A DNA stretch of 64,000 bases, taken from assembly GCA_024752435.1 (NCBI GenBank), contig CP103034.1:1178001-1242000 (forward strand). Reading direction: 5' to 3'. The notes below the pieces were generated by a model, which made no database searches, was not told the origin of the DNA, and saw only the letters and a program-made list of their open reading frames with translations. A program made the translations under genes and the position numbers. Below are positions 46,950 to 60,348 of this stretch, piece after piece. How positions within the stretch are numbered: the stretch's first letter is position 1; every line of letters begins with the position of its first letter. This stretch comes from Allantophomopsis cytisporea (Eukaryota; Ascomycota; Leotiomycetes; Phacidiales; Phacidiaceae).

Positions 46950-48071
46950 GATGTCGAAGGATATAGGGTCGACTAATTGAGAGCGAGTGTGTCGGGAGAA
47001 GTGAGGATTGGGGGTTTCTGCCTCGGCGACGACGATGTCTGGTGAGATAGAAGATACTCGGGGCCCTCCAATGGTAGTGGTGGTGGTGGTGATGGTGAAG
47101 GAGTAGGGAGGTGTTAATCACAGAGCGTGGTGTTGGAAGAAGAAATTAGTTGCGGAGCTTTGGACAAGGTTCAGATTCTGGTCCGTTAATGGTCAGTTGC
47201 TCCCAGTTGTCTAATGGTCACCGTACATCTGTACTTGTGCACATAATCAATCTCCGACTTGAGCACGAATTGGAACATATTGAACAATTATGAACAGTTT
47301 CCATGGGCATGATGTATGTGAACAAGATCTGACAACCAAGGCGCATCCAAGGCGCAGTCAGAGTAAAATAGAGTAGATGCAGAAGAATATATCACATTTG
47401 AAGGATAACTGGACAATCAACGGTCAACAATGCTATCTATGAACCCAAACATCCCTCTCTCTGTTCTCTCTCTCCATTTCTCTGGTACGGAAAAGACCCA
47501 GCGAAGTCCCTGGACAGCCATTCAAAATCCTGTATACAGCTTAGTGGACGATTCTGACATTTCATGATGTTTCTTCCATGGTATGGTACGCGTCCCCAAA
47601 TAGACCCGCGCTCACACTCATCGATGAAGCAAAACCAAACCAAAGAGCGGAGGGGAGAGGATATATAATAGAGTAAGGAGGGTAAGATGAGAAGGGTATA
47701 GGCCGTGGAAGAAGGAGAGGAAGACTCGATCAACCGTGGAAAAATACTAAATACTAAATTGACAAACCCGCAGAGCATCGACTGACTGACTACATTACCT
47801 TATTGTGTGATCTCTTCATGTGCGTCGGAAGCAGCTTAGCTAACAGGATCTTGGGATGGAGAGAGAAAAGTAAAAATATTATCGGCCCCAGAGTTACTCA
47901 TAACTACCTTAACTATACATGCTCCTTATGGTATACCAAGACGTATTATTTATGTGCATACATAACACATACATACATACGCTTTCAATTCCTCCTCCTC
48001 CTCCTCCTCTCCTTTTTCTTCGTCTTGTTCATCTTCTTTCTTTTCTCTCTCTCTCCCCCTCTACCTCTCCT

Positions 48072-48138
48072 CCTTTTTATTTTTATTTTTATTCTTATTC
48101 TTATTCTTATTTTTGTTTTTATTTTTATTTTTATTTTT
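48072..48138. repeat. (TTTTTA/TTCTTA)n hexanucleotide repeat
   Basis: Tandem TTTTTA and TTCTTA units forming a T-rich tract, preceded by CTC-rich sequence. Confidence 0.9.
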
Positions 48139-48436
48139 CTGATTGACACGCATTAACAATACGGGTTTGATGACAGAAACACAACAAGGGCGAGTCGATC
48201 AGCCTGTCGCGTACTCGCTGTGACGTGTGTGACGATAACTTTCGTACGCTCGCTCAGAGGTAGGGAAAATGGTTCCAACAATAGGGATATAATAGGGGGG
48301 AATCATATCAAATGGTAAGAGTTGAAAAAGGTAGTCAACGAAAAACCATGGCTGCGATGTAGTACTATGTATGTACATATGCCTCTACTCATGTAGGTCA
48401 TATGTAGCTACATATAGCCACAAGCCTTGAGGGGAG

Positions 48437-48478
48437 GAGTAGCAGCAGCAGCAGTAGCAGTAGCAGTAGTAGTAAGTA
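48437..48478. repeat. (AGCAGT/AGCAGC)n repeat
   Basis: Imperfect AGCAGC, AGTAGC and AGTAGT trinucleotide-type repeat just before a GTACTGCGTAC motif. Confidence 0.8.
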
Positions 48479-49006
48479 GCACTGCTTACTGTGTACTGCG
48501 TACTGCACGGCGTCAATATCGAACATGCAAGCTCGTTGCTACCGGCCTCCTTCTGGAAAGCTACCGTGACAGCAGTCATGGAATATCTTGTCGTACGCCT
48601 TTGAATAACGCATCAATGCGTTGCTCATCGGGGACATGCACGACGTGCAGATGTGTGCAGATGTGCAATGCAGCACTGCAGCTGGCTATGTTGTTTGTAT
48701 GTACGGAGTCGAGCGAGGATGGATGGAAGGTGAATGGAATTGGCTGCTTGTATGTACTACCGACAACCTCCTCCTCTCCAAGACATACAGCTACCAGCGC
48801 GTGTGTGAATGTTATCATACGAGCGTCATATATCATGTTTCCACGAGATTGCCATGCGTCGTACCACTGAACAGAAAAGAAAGTGAAAGCCGTTCGTTTT
48901 GATCAGGGGATAGACATTCATTCATATTCATAGGACAGAGTTGGGTATCACGAACTCAAGTCAGGCATTGATAAACACGTATTTCTTGCCTTCCCACAGT
49001 ATCCCG

Positions 49007-49009
<3 letters not shown>

Positions 49010-49041
<32 letters not shown>
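49010..49041. repeat. (TA)n microsatellite
   Basis: About fifteen perfect TA dinucleotides, directly readable. Confidence 0.95.
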
Positions 49042-49044
<3 letters not shown>

Positions 49045-50649
49045 ATAATAAATACTCCGTGGCTGTTGCACAAGAGGACGAAGTCAAGTACTGTTGTTGT
49101 ACAAGACTTCATATGCATCGTCTGCAAATACAAATAAACATCCGCCACCAGAAATGATCTCTCTCACTCACTCTCTCACTCACTCAACCTCGTGCCAGCC
49201 AAGACTGACATTCGGTCTTTATCAGTCAGTCATCCGGTCATCCATATGATACATTGTCATGTACCCGGAAGAGGTAGTTGGAATTCTACGGCGCAACAGT
49301 CTCAAAGCAGGTCGCGTACCTCAACTCACTATGCACACACATACTACACATCCACACAGACACTCGATTCGGATGCAAGAAAGCAGCTCCGACGAACATA
49401 TGCTCCTCGCTCAAGTTCAAACTACACCGTATTCAATTGTATGGAGAAGGGCACGACCAATCGGGCGCGTGCCACGAGCGCGCGGAAGTATAGCACGCAT
49501 ACTTGTAGATAGAAGCTTTGACTCTGACTCTGCCCAACAGTTGGCCCCAGCATTCCACCAATAGTGCATCGTTTCAAGAGCAGGTAGCATGGGCAGCACA
49601 CAGCTGGTGAAGGATAGACCCATACAACGAACCAGCATAAAGCCCAGATAGCAGCAGCGTAACGTCTCACGAAAAACCTGCTTCGTCGGGGATGCACCTA
49701 TGAATATCCATAGTGCCATACTACGAAGGCACATGAATACGTATCTCACCACATACCATTCTCAGCTGCTGCTATTTAGGGCAGCACAGAATCCAAAGCT
49801 GTAAACGGGCGTAACGCTGTCCCAATCGGGCAATAAAATGTCCAACTCTTCGTGAATGTCTCCCTGTGTATAAATAGGTGTGGATGTACGGTAGTATCTA
49901 GCTCCAACAAAAACACGTATGTATGCAAGCCCAAACGTCGCACCCTTTTATCGCCAGTCCAGCTGGAGCCGATAGGGAACCGACAGGAAGGAAGGCTCAC
50001 TCGGCAAGAAGGAAATCTTCCGAAGTCGCGACGACCGTCCTGTGCGCGGTGTCAAGATCGCACCGCATCTTCAGATCGTACATCTTCTGCGAGCACGACC
50101 GCTCTTGGAATCGATGGTGTCATGCTACATGGCGCGAGGTGTGGAGTTATTGGGTTGGCGAGGCTACATGCTTCCTGAAATTTGATTGAGGGGATTTCTG
50201 CGCGGCTGGCTGCAGGCACATCAATGGTCGACGAGGCTGAGCGTGTTGTTGCATTGCTTTGGGCGGATCAATCCTGTGTAAGTGTAGGCAGGGAAGGTGG
50301 CCTGAAATGAAAGATGATAAAGTTAAAACTGAGAGGTGAGATATCCATGGCTGTGGAGGATTCAGACCTCCTCCCTTTCAATTGACCATACATATGGAGC
50401 ATCTAGTTCGAATTGAGGACTGGCATTTCCACCCAATATCACCACCTCAAAAGAAAGCATCAGGAAGCCTTCAAGCAGACTGAAAAAGCAGTGAATTCTA
50501 AACTCGAAAATATGGTATTCGTAATCGACGTGAAGCACATCCTTTCCTCCCTATCCATAATCATAAGCGCATACGCCCGAACTCCTCAATACGCCTGCCT
50601 AATACCCCTACTCCTACATTAAAGCGCATATCCTTGCAATCCTATATGA

Positions 50650-52980
50650 TCAAACCCCTATTCTGTGAATCCTCTCTCCCTGCATGCGGATAGAGATTGT
50701 ATCCCTTCTCTGCAAAACTAACAAAGCTCTGTTGAGGGCCTCTTCACTGAGACCCTGGCCTTCCACGAATTCTCTTCGGAGTTGTGCCAAGCTGATACTC
50801 CAACCAACAGCAACTCGTCGCTTGAATGCTTCTTCGACCTTGTTGACCTCTTCATTCAGTTCCTTGCTGCCCTGGCTTTGTCCTTGGTTGACAGCGTCCA
50901 TTGTGGAAGCCAAAAACAGTCGAATTGCTTCGTCAACATGTGCTTCGCTGGCAATTGGAGACAAAGAGAGTTTTGCCAGGGACTCTGTTATGCGAATAAT
51001 AGCTTCGAGTTGACGTACTGTAATTGGAATCGAAGAGCGTTGATTTGCAGAGACCTCGGCAGCATGAACCTGACGACGAATTGAAACGAAGTGTGAGGAC
51101 AGCTTCTCAGCAGCTTCTGGGGAAAGGCGTGGTGCACAGCGTCTATTTTGAAAAATGTTAGCCGTCTATTAAGACTTTTAGCTTTGTAGTTAGTGACTTA
51201 CGATTTGCAGTAGCTGATATACCTCTTCATCTTCTCTACAGATATTTCGGACTCTACTTGCTCTTCAACACCACGACCTCCCATGTGAATACCCATAACG
51301 TGTCGAGCAATCTTTTCATCACGGCCACGTTCATGTTCATCTCTTACAATAAAGATCATGTCGAAACGCGACAGAATAGTGGTCTGGAAATCAATGTTTT
51401 CCCCAGGGGATTTGAGATCATCATAACGCCCAAAGATTGGGTTAGCTGCCGCAAGAACAGATGTTCTTGCATTGAGAATTGTTGTGATACCCGCCTTCGC
51501 AATGGAGATAGTTTGTTGTTCCATAGCTTCATGAATGGCGACTCTGTCTTCGTCTCTCATCTTGTCGAACTCATCGATACAAACAACTCCTCCGTCAGCA
51601 AGAACCATGGCTCCTCCTTCAAGATAGAATTCTCTGGTAAGATGATCTCGCTGAACAGATGCTGTAAGACCAGCTGCTGATGAACCTTTTCCAGAAGTAT
51701 AGATAGCAATAGGTGAAACCTTTTCCACGAACTTCAATAGTTGCGATTTCGCAGTTCCAGGATCTCCCAGCAACAGCACGTTGATGTCTCCACGGAGTTT
51801 CATTCCATCCGGTAGGATTTTCTTAGACCCACCCATGAGCAAACACGCAATAGCCTTCTTGATATTAAGGTTGCCATAGATGGACGGGGCAATACAGTTG
51901 GCGAAAACTTCGTAGAGGTCCGGTCTTCTGCTCATTTCAAGAAATTCCTGTTCTTCTTCCTCTGAGAAGATCGCGTTTCCCTTTGCAGTATGATCGACGT
52001 CGCTGTGGATTCCAACAGCTCGAATATAAGGGTGCTTGATTGCAACCGCGGATACAGAGGATGAGCTCTTGGACTGCTTGTTGCTGAAAATGGAATAGAT
52101 TCCCATTATCGTGCATCGAGTTCCAGGGACCACACGGTTCGTTAAATACCTCTCGGCAGAGACAATTACATGTCTAGGCAACTCTCCAACAGGTACTTGG
52201 TCTGGAGCCTCTTGAAGTTTGATGACTTGCTGGTCAATGAACTGTGACTTTTCATGCACTACAAAATATGGATCCATTGGGCACTGGTCGGAAAAGTCTG
52301 TTGGTGCCTTTTGCCTACCACAGACTCTTGGTAAAGTAACGCCAGTGAATCCACCCATGACGGTCAGGGTCTGCACATGGTGACAGTTTCGACATTGAAT
52401 GTATAGTGCTGTAGATTTCGAAGAGAGTACTGATGCCCCAATGACGATACCTGGGATTCGAATCAAATGGGATATGCGCAGGGCGTCAAGATCACGGATT
52501 GATAATTCGGATGCTGTGGAGTGTAGAAGGAGCTGATGTTCTGGGAGATCAAGATTCTCAGCTTTCACGGAAGGGTACACTATGCGGTGAGTGCACTTCT
52601 TCAAAGCAGCTTCGAACTGTGAGGTGGAATTAGAAGGGTTTCTGAGAGAGTATCGGGAATGGCATACAAGAGGAATAATCTCTGCAGGCTCAGTGGTAAG
52701 TCTATGAGCAAGCTCTTCGTTATATGAGATTAAATGTGCAACATCAACATCGCAGTAGTATTGCTTGAGAAGGGCATTCTCTCGAATTTGGTCTCTGAGA
52801 GAGTTTTAGTATCAATCTGGTCATCATAAGGACCTCAACTAACCTGTAAATAAAGGCATTGTCGAGACGAAACTCTAGAATGAAGTTTTGTAACTGAGTT
52901 TGAATCTGGATACGGGAGTCTTCATTCTCGCCATAGTCAGGGGCCAAGACACTGAGTGAGTATACCGATTGACGATCCAT
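50650..52980 (-). CDS. mcm5: DNA replication licensing factor MCM5 (CDC46)
   Basis: Subunit of the MCM2-7 replicative helicase. Exons are 52844-52980, 52668-52794, 51202-52616 and 50650-51142, with introns of 49, 51 and 59 nt; every junction keeps frame. The product is 723 residues, normal for the family, and starts MDRQSVYSLSV as typical MCM5 proteins do. The zinc-finger cysteines are about C163, C166, C187 and C200 (CRNCHH...RVCGR...DQCPMDP). Walker A is GDPGTAKS at 372-379, the Walker B region is CIDEFDKM at about 434-441, and the arginine finger is SRFD at about 504. The C-terminal winged-helix part ends RMQGERIHRIGV. It is divergent from VPS54. There is nothing unusual about the gene. 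Confidence 0.97.
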
Positions 52981-53382
52981 GTTGTTGTTGTGGTTGTTTG
53001 TATGAGATCGTTATGTTTGTCGAAGATTTGCACAACAACTCTTATTAGCAGGAGTCAATTGAAAGTCGTGTCGCGTCGCAGCAGCGCGTCTCAAGCACGC
53101 GTGAGCTGATGTCGTGTAAAGTGGCGGAACCATTAAGTTCCGATATTCCTGCTTTCGCCTAATAATCGAGGCTCTAATCGGCACCAGCATCAAAGGATGC
53201 ATGACAGTAATGATACATTGGCATCTAAATATCCGACTCCTTTTTATTCAGCCTCCAAAAAAAGTCAATATTCAAATGTTGGGAGCACTTAAAGGCCAGC
53301 AATGATATCACGGTGACAGTCAGTGAATGTCAACAGCGTCGTTGACCAGCCCAGAAGTGGCCTCCGTGGCCTTGAGAACATT
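52981..53382. promoter_or_regulatory. Bidirectional promoter between MCM5 and VPS54
   Basis: 402 nt separate the two divergent ATGs. I see no clear TATA box and no MCB-type ACGCGT adjacent to the MCM5 start, although a CACGCGTGAG sequence occurs near 53096-53105 and contains ACGCGT. That hexamer is the Mlu I cell-cycle box used by MBF-regulated replication genes in yeasts, so it is a candidate site. An out-of-frame ATG at 53327 precedes the VPS54 start. Confidence 0.5.
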
Positions 53383-56300
53383 ATGTCCTCCTCAGCTACG
53401 CGGCAGTCAATAGACAGCCTCACATCGCCCACATCCCCTTCACGAGACAATGAATACCCATTTCCGCGATACGATGCTTCGCAGAGGCCTGGTTCAAGAG
53501 ATAGATATAACATACGACGAGGGTCAACAGCGAGCTCCATACATTCAATTGGTGGCGCCTTAGATAGCTCTACCACTAGCTGGTCACAAGCCGTGAGCGA
53601 GTCTGGACAGAACGGTGAGCATCGGCTTTACATCTTAAGTGAAGAACCAACTAACATGTATTGAAAAACAGCTATATCAACGCTTCTGCAGCCTCCAATT
53701 GTCCGAACAGGCCTCCTTCCCCATACCTCTGCTCCAGCTTCTAGTGCTCACAAACCACCTACTGCCCGAGACATCCCGCCTGTAACACTTACGAATCTTC
53801 CGCAAGTCGACACTGGAGAATTCAAATTCTATCTGAACCAGATTGGAGCATTATATGATGCATCTCAACGAGCTAAAGAGAACGATGACGACAACGGTAC
53901 ACAGCTATTCAGACGTGGGAGCAAGCAGGATGATTTTGCCGATCTTGTCGAGAACGGGGTGGGCAAAGGTTCAGTGAGACCACGGATATCTAGAAATGCT
54001 TCATTGGCTTCTCTGAGATCGCTATCAGGTGTTGAGACTCCACAGCCAAGAAGGCGTTCAAGTGGCGGTGTTGGAAGAAGAGCCGCCCATGCGGTCACCC
54101 CCTTATCTACAATTCCAGGCGTCTACTTCGAGCCCGATTTCCATCTCGAAAACCCGCGGACTTTTGATGTTGTCAGTGAAAGATCCGAGGTTGTAAGACC
54201 AGCTCCGGGTACACCAGATGTGAAACCACCGAATGGTTCTGCGGCCGGACCTAGGAAAGCACTCGCAACAAATGCGATATTACAGGAAAAGCTCTCATGG
54301 TATATGGATACTATAGAAATACATCTGATCTCGTCTATATCTACAGCGTCAACGTCTTTCTTCGCTGCTTTAGGATCTCTGAGAGAACTGCACACAGAAG
54401 CTGCCGAGTCCGTTACACGAATTAAAGGGCTGAGAGAAGAATTAGAGGCACTTGACAAGGAGATGGCAGTCGGCGGTCTCGGAATTGTGAATAAACGCCG
54501 CCGAAGGGAGAACCTGAAACAGTTAGGTGATGCTGTACTCCAGCTTCGACGTGTAGTTGATGGGGTTCAGCAATGTGAGACTCTTGCGGAGAATGGTGAT
54601 GTCGAGAAAGCATTGGATGCTATCGACTCTCTGGAAAAGCTCATTGCTGGTGAGACGGATAATGAAGAGACCAAAGATCTCATAAACCTCCGTGATCTGC
54701 GAGGCGTCAAAGCGCTCGAAGGGGTCACTGGGGAGCTCGACTCATTGCGGTTCCGAATTGGAAAAACGTACGAGTCTCGGTTCCTTAACTCTCTATTGGC
54801 CGATCTGCGCCAACACGTCACATCAGTATCCGCAGCAGATACTTTACATCGGTGGAGTAATGCGTCGCAAAGATCAAGAGGTGTGATGGGACTTGAATCA
54901 TTGGCTGCTCCGACGTATATGAATCTCACAGATGAGTTCCGCTCCGAAATGCTTGCACAGATCAATGGGCTTCATCGCGCGAACCATACTTCTGCTGCTA
55001 CTACAGTATATAGAGATCAAGTTCTTCGTGAGGTCAAGGCCATCATCCGAAAACCACTTCCCAGCTCTAGTGATGATGATAGAGACTCCATGATGTCAGC
55101 ATCTACTGTTGGCGGACGTCAACTCTCACAACAAGAAAAATCATCGATCCTCGCTCGCAATCTACGAAATTTAGAGCCAGCAGATGCCGAGGATCTCCTA
55201 GTGAAGATATATATTGGAGTCGGAGAGACTCTACGTCGACTGGGCACCCAGGTAAAAGTTCTGCTAGATGTCACCAGTACTTTGGGTGATCCTTCTGATC
55301 CATTGCGGTCACCTCCTCGTAGTCCTAATCCTAGCATGGGGTCTATTGCTGGCCGTGTGAATGCAGGTAGAGCACGCAGCAACTCGGCACTAGAAATCCA
55401 AGAAGAGATGCATCAGGCACTTGACATGTCCAATCTACTTGGCCAATCAGTTGATATGGCACAGAATCAGATTGTTAAGGTCCTGCGAGTTCGTTCTGAG
55501 CAAAGCATTCATCAACCTCTCCCTCGCTTTCTACGCTACTTTACACTTAATCTACTCTTTGCCAATGAATGCGAGGCTGTCTCCGGTCGTAGCGGCACCT
55601 TGTTGAAGAACATCGTCAATGGTCATATTAAGGACTTTGTTCAGCAATACGGAGATTCGGAACGCCAAGAGCTTGCGCAGGGTATGGAAGCCGACCAGTG
55701 GAGTGCTAGAGATTTTACTGAGTCAGATGTTTCAATCCTTTCTCAAATCCTTGAAGCCAGTACAACAGATGCTGTGTCGTGGACAAATAGCAGCAAAGTA
55801 TGGCTTCCATACTCTGACGATTTGCCTGTGGCAGCTAATGGTACTACCACAACCACCAATGGAAAGGTTGCAACAAGGTCAGCCTCTATTGGTACTGAAT
55901 CCTTTATTCTTCCTAATTCGGCCATACTATGTCTCCATGGTATTAACGGATTCCTTCATCTCACAACTGGTATACCGTCTATGACTCGCGAAATTGGTAC
56001 TTCCCTATTAGAATACCTGAAGCTTTTCAACTCCCGTTGTACACAACTTATTCTCGGCGCTGGCGCCACTCGCTCCGCAGGTCTTAAGAATATTACAACA
56101 AAACACTTGGCGCTTGCGAGTCAAACACTTTCCTTTGTGTCGGCTTTGATACCACATATCCGAGATTTTATAAATCGTCATGCAGGTTCGAATGCTTCCA
56201 CACTAAGCGTCGAGTTCGATAGACTTCAACATCTGTTCCAAGACCACCAAAACAGCATCTTTGACAAGTTCGTCGATATCATGAGTGGAAGAGCAACGAC

Positions 56301-56995
56301 ACATGCGAAAGCTATGCGACAGATCAAATGGGATGAAAAGAGCCAAGTCACAGGTGTGAATTCTTACATGGAGACTTTGGTGAAGGAGACCAGCACTCTT
56401 TATCGTGTTTTGTCAAAACATTTATCCGAACAAACCGTCTTGCAAATCATGAACCCTGTTTTCAAGAACTACCGTGAACAATGGGGTCAAGCATTCAATG
56501 ATGTGGAGATCGAAACTCAACTCGGCAAAGATAGGTAATCACCCAGAATCTCCATAAAGTCAAAACAGCTGCTAACAAACTTCCAGATTACAGCAAGATG
56601 CTGAATTCTTCTGCGTAAGAATCAGCAAGCTTGAAGGCTCCGGCGATCTGGGGGCTCACATCCTCGAAATTGTATCACAGAAAACAATCAAGGCCCTGCC
56701 GCAACTACCACCATTGGAGAAGGCCCTCCCGACGATCGAGATCCGCCCCGAAGTGCCGCAGAAAGACACAGCAAGTGAGAAAGCACTGAGCAGCGGATCA
56801 CCCCCCAAAGCTGCCATAACTACACCTTTGCCTTCCACCCCATTGCCGACGGAGTCCGAACGTACGCTGGATATACAGATCGGAGAGCCCGAGTTCAAGC
56901 CCGAGTCAGAAGAGACGAGTACCACGACTACACCTAATCCTGAAGCTGCGAATCAAGATGAGAAGGAGAAGGGGAAGGAAAATGGAGATAATTAG
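53383..56995 (+). CDS. vps54: GARP complex subunit VPS54
   Basis: Tethering subunit for endosome-to-trans-Golgi retrograde vesicles. Exons are 53383-53614, 53672-56534 and 56587-56995, with introns of 57 nt (GTGAGC...AACAG) and 52 nt (GTAATC...TCCAG). The product is 1167 residues. The first 220 are disordered, with many Ser/Arg. The family signature PDFHLENPRTFDVVSE lies near 230, followed by a long helical region (SWYMDTIEIHLISSISTAS and onward). The C-terminal VPS54 domain contains EKSQVTGVNSYMETLVKET, LYRVLSKHLSEQTV and VFKNYREQWGQAF. The last 140 residues are an acidic disordered tail (ENGDN end). The ATG at 53383 is the first in frame. The identification rests on motif order; another tethering subunit is unlikely. 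Confidence 0.92.
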
Positions 56996-59464
56996 ATACC
57001 ACTGATCATTGTAATAATCGCTACATAGCGCATATCTCAGTTCTACAATGAAGCATCTTACGTATATATGTCATCACGTTCAAATGTACCAATAATTGCG
57101 TTCTGTATACAGGTTCTGACAATCCCCACCCACCTACACCCCGTCCTTCACCGGAATCAACATTGCAAACAATCCCATCAAACCACTACTGGCCTGCAAT
57201 GAAATCAGTTGCAACCGAACAGATTCTATACCCCATACACTCAGATAAATGTATCATATCATCCCCTTCATCCACCCCATACTTTACTCTCTGAAAACAC
57301 CTCAACTAGTGGCTCATACTTCTGTAGAAAGCGCTGCGAGAACGGATCATATTCGACTGTATGTATTAGAGCTGGTGAGTATTTACACCTATTACGATAA
57401 TTCTGGTATTTCAGAAATCGGCGATGTGCTTAGCGCCCACCCTTGTAGGATCTCCGATACGTGGTTCGAGGCCATTTAGAAGGAGAGCTTCAACGAGCTT
57501 TCTGAGGACTAATCAACAATCTACCAACTGCCTTACGACTAACTTTGCTTCTGAACGATGCAGATTTTGTACATCAGCCAGCTTACCTAGGCAACGGGTG
57601 GCTATGCTCTTTAAGGATATACCCACATCAGCCTGTAAAATACGTCGGCTAGGGGTATATGGTCTTTACTGTCTGAGTCGTTTGATTATAAAGGGACACA
57701 AGAACAAAAAAGATCTGTACATAATTACCGTCATCTACATAGAAGCTGTATGAGATCACAAACTACTTTTGCGCTGCGATTGCTTGAATTGAAGCCGCAA
57801 GAAGTCACAATATTGCAAAATTCATCTATTGGTATCTAGTTGCTAGGAATTTAGGAATCAACTGTATATGTTCTGAGACTAACCTGTATTTACGTATGCA
57901 CTCGTTCAGAGTACCTGGTAGGACTATAGCCACAGTTCGATATTATATTGTGAAGTTGAAACATCCTTTTTCTCCGACGCTTACAAATGAGATATTAATA
58001 ACAATCCAATGGTGCCAGTCAGATTCGTGCAATATAGATGCATGCTATGAATATAGAACCGAAAGCTCAATTTCAGTACTGGCCTTTATGTCATTGTCTC
58101 TGAATTGCTATTTGGCTCTTTGCTTTGTTACGAAAGCACATAGGCTATCCGAGCGTAGCGCCATATTGATGGAATGATGAATAAAGACATGGAAGACTCA
58201 AGGCATCTTGCGAGTTTGCACGAGCCGTCTGATCCATCCCCTTCAGTTTCGTGTCACCATCGAGCAGAATGTGGCTTCCCCCGTGAGAAGGGAGCTCAGG
58301 AGAAGATTTTGAAAACGCGCTCCTTAACCCCATCGTCCCGTTCCCCTATTATCTGATGTCCCTAACCTGACTTATAACTCAGCCTTTCTTCATCAGCACC
58401 AACGCGCCTCGACTCACGTGCGTTCATCCCTTGCCCCTAAGCGCACAACACGCATCACGAACCTTCAAAAAGGGGCTCCAAACACAACGCTGAGATGCAA
58501 CTGCGATGGTGCAGGCAATAGGATGGAACGGGAAGGCAGGGATGCAGAACTCGGCAGGATGAGACTTGAGGAATGTAGATGTACATACACACGGTGCACG
58601 CAGTGCACACAAACGGCAATTTAGGTGCGATTGCGGGAGTCTCAGAATTAGGGCCTTAAGATTGGCGAGGACCCGACGTGCGAGGTTTGCACGCGTTGGA
58701 AAGGCTTGGCGGTCTGGCGAGCTGGAAAGCTGCAAAGCTGGAAAGCTTGGCAAGACGATCATCTGTTTTCCCTGACTATGCGACGACTGGGGTGTATTGC
58801 ACAACATAAGTATATGTAACTTGTTCGTCGTGACTTAATTCGATTTTGAACTTCTGATTTGCTGCGTACGCTGAAACTAGGGAACCGAGTACGAGGATCG
58901 GCAAGGACATTCTTTTGGGGGTTGTAGGGAGTTGTTTCATCGTTAAAGGAGCGACTGGATGGATCATAAGCTGTGAAGTTGTGCGACGTGACATACGAGC
59001 TGATGGCAAGGCGCCAACTTGTCGCATGTTGACCCCGTATCAATACACACGTTTCATTCAATCATGTTGCAAGTCACTGAGTACGGAGAAGTTATATGTG
59101 TGAAAATTTTGGTATTTAATTGTTGCAAGTAACAAACCCGATATCATCTGAGATGGTATGGGATGCTGAAGAATGAGAAAAAGAGAACTGTGTAGAAGAT
59201 TTGAACCGACGAGGTCGAAAATCATTGCAACTATAGACAGCGAAGAAGTGTATATGGTATAAATATCCCCCAAAATGGTATAATGAAGCAATCGCGCCTG
59301 TTCCGTGAACCTGAAACTTTTGTTTCCCCTCTATAGTCGTCCATGTGTCGTATAGAAATCGTGACAAGATTTGAACTTGTTTGCGGCCAAGTCATTCCAG
59401 GCGGGGTTAGCAGATCAGACACAGCAGATCAATGCCCCCGGATCCTCAAAGTGAGAATGGGAAT
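56996..59464. other. Intergenic region between convergent genes
   Basis: About 2.5 kb between the VPS54 stop and the stop of the BYS1-like gene. ORFs are short. Two places (59196-59215 and 59367-59376) contain a tRNA T-arm-like string on the minus strand (TTCAAAT loop), but no acceptor or D arm can be folded around them, so I did not call a tRNA. No repeats are notable. Confidence 0.55.
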
Positions 59465-60040
59465 TTACTGTTGCTTGGAGAAAACCTCACGACCGACCTT
59501 GACGGCGGAGCTGTCAACAGCGCGGGTTGGGATGACGGCTCCACCACGCTTGCTCTTGGAGGAAGAAAGATTACCGAGGAGACAGATGAGATCGACCTCG
59601 GAAGAGGACTGGGTCTGAATGTCATCCCACTTGTTGTAGGCATTGTCGCAAGGGAAGGTCTGGCATCCAGAGACGGGGGTCTTGGATGAGGCCGGGTAGA
59701 GCTCCTTGACGTTGCTGTTGTCATCTGGGTCGACAATGGCGGAGACGTCGAACCAAACGGCAGTGTCACCCCATCCAGTGAAGGAGACCTCTCCGAGCAT
59801 ACCTGGGGTGTTCTCGGCACCCTCCTCGATAGCATAAAAGTTGCCAATCCAAGCATCAGGGAAAGAGACTTTCTGAGATCCAAGACCATCGACGGTGATA
59901 GAATCGACACTGGATTGACCCTCCTGAGGGGTGAAGTAGATAGTACGCTGGGTAGAGTCCTGGTTGACGAACTCAACACTGTTGGCAACAGCCTGGGTGG
60001 CCATGATGGCGAGAGTAAGAGCGGTAGCGATGAACTGCAT
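59465..60040 (-). CDS. Secreted BYS1-family (thaumatin-like fold) protein
   Basis: A single exon of 191 residues starting MQFIATALTLAIMATQAVANS, a clear signal peptide. The mature part begins VEFVNQDSTQRTIYFTP, followed by FPDAWIGNFYAIEEGAENTP, GMLGEVSFTGWG, VWFDVSAIVDPDDN and the conserved Cys-containing segment KTPVSGCQTFPCDNAYNKWD, a pattern I associate with the Blastomyces yeast-phase-specific BYS1 / 'DNase1' family of small secreted ascomycete proteins. Another Cys follows in VDLICLLG. There is no evidence for nuclease activity despite the name sometimes used. The tail, KSKRGGAVIPTRAVDSSAVK, holds a Lys-Arg that could be a Kex2 processing site. Its role is unknown; secretion and antigen-like family members suggest a cell-surface or effector-type protein. 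The ATG is chosen because the signal peptide starts there. Confidence 0.9.
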   Translation of the reverse strand: MQFIATALTLAIMATQAVANSVEFVNQDSTQRTIYFTPQEGQSSVDSITVDGLGSQKVSFPDAWIGNFYAIEEGAENTPGMLGEVSFTGWGDTAVWFDVSAIVDPDDNSNVKELYPASSKTPVSGCQTFPCDNAYNKWDDIQTQSSSEVDLICLLGNLSSSKSKRGGAVIPTRAVDSSAVKVGREVFSKQQ

Positions 60041-60348
60041 GTTTGCGGTATGTGTTTGCGAGTTGATGTTGATAAATGATAGTAGAATAACGTGAAGCTG
60101 AATGATCAGGTATCTCTTGATATGATCGTGAAGTGTGATTGAGCTGTTGAGCTGAAATCGGACTGTCGTCAAGACTGTACTGTCGCGGACAGATGTGATG
60201 TAGTTGGTATGTAGGGAATGTGTCGATCACAGATCGATAGTTTGCAATGAAAGCAGAAGGAGTGTAAAGAACTCGTCGATGTCTCTTGCCAAATGATTGT
60301 GGATGTAGGATCAAGAAAAGAGAATCATGGCGGGGGATCAGCGGAATC

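Larger units (their letters stand above)
46950..50649. other. Intergenic region with several microsatellites
   Basis: 3.7 kb with no convincing gene. The left end is the NRP1-like promoter and leader, and the right end is the 3' flank of MCM5. The ORFs present are short or cross simple repeats. It contains the repeats listed separately and copies of the TACTGCGTAC/TACTCCGT motif at 48493-48503, 48711-48719 and 49053-49060. Confidence 0.55.

Noticed and set aside
59196..59376. tRNA-like T-arm strings (TTCAAAT loops, one with a 5-bp stem)
   Set aside because: No matching acceptor stem, D arm or anticodon arm can be formed at the proper distance on the minus strand.
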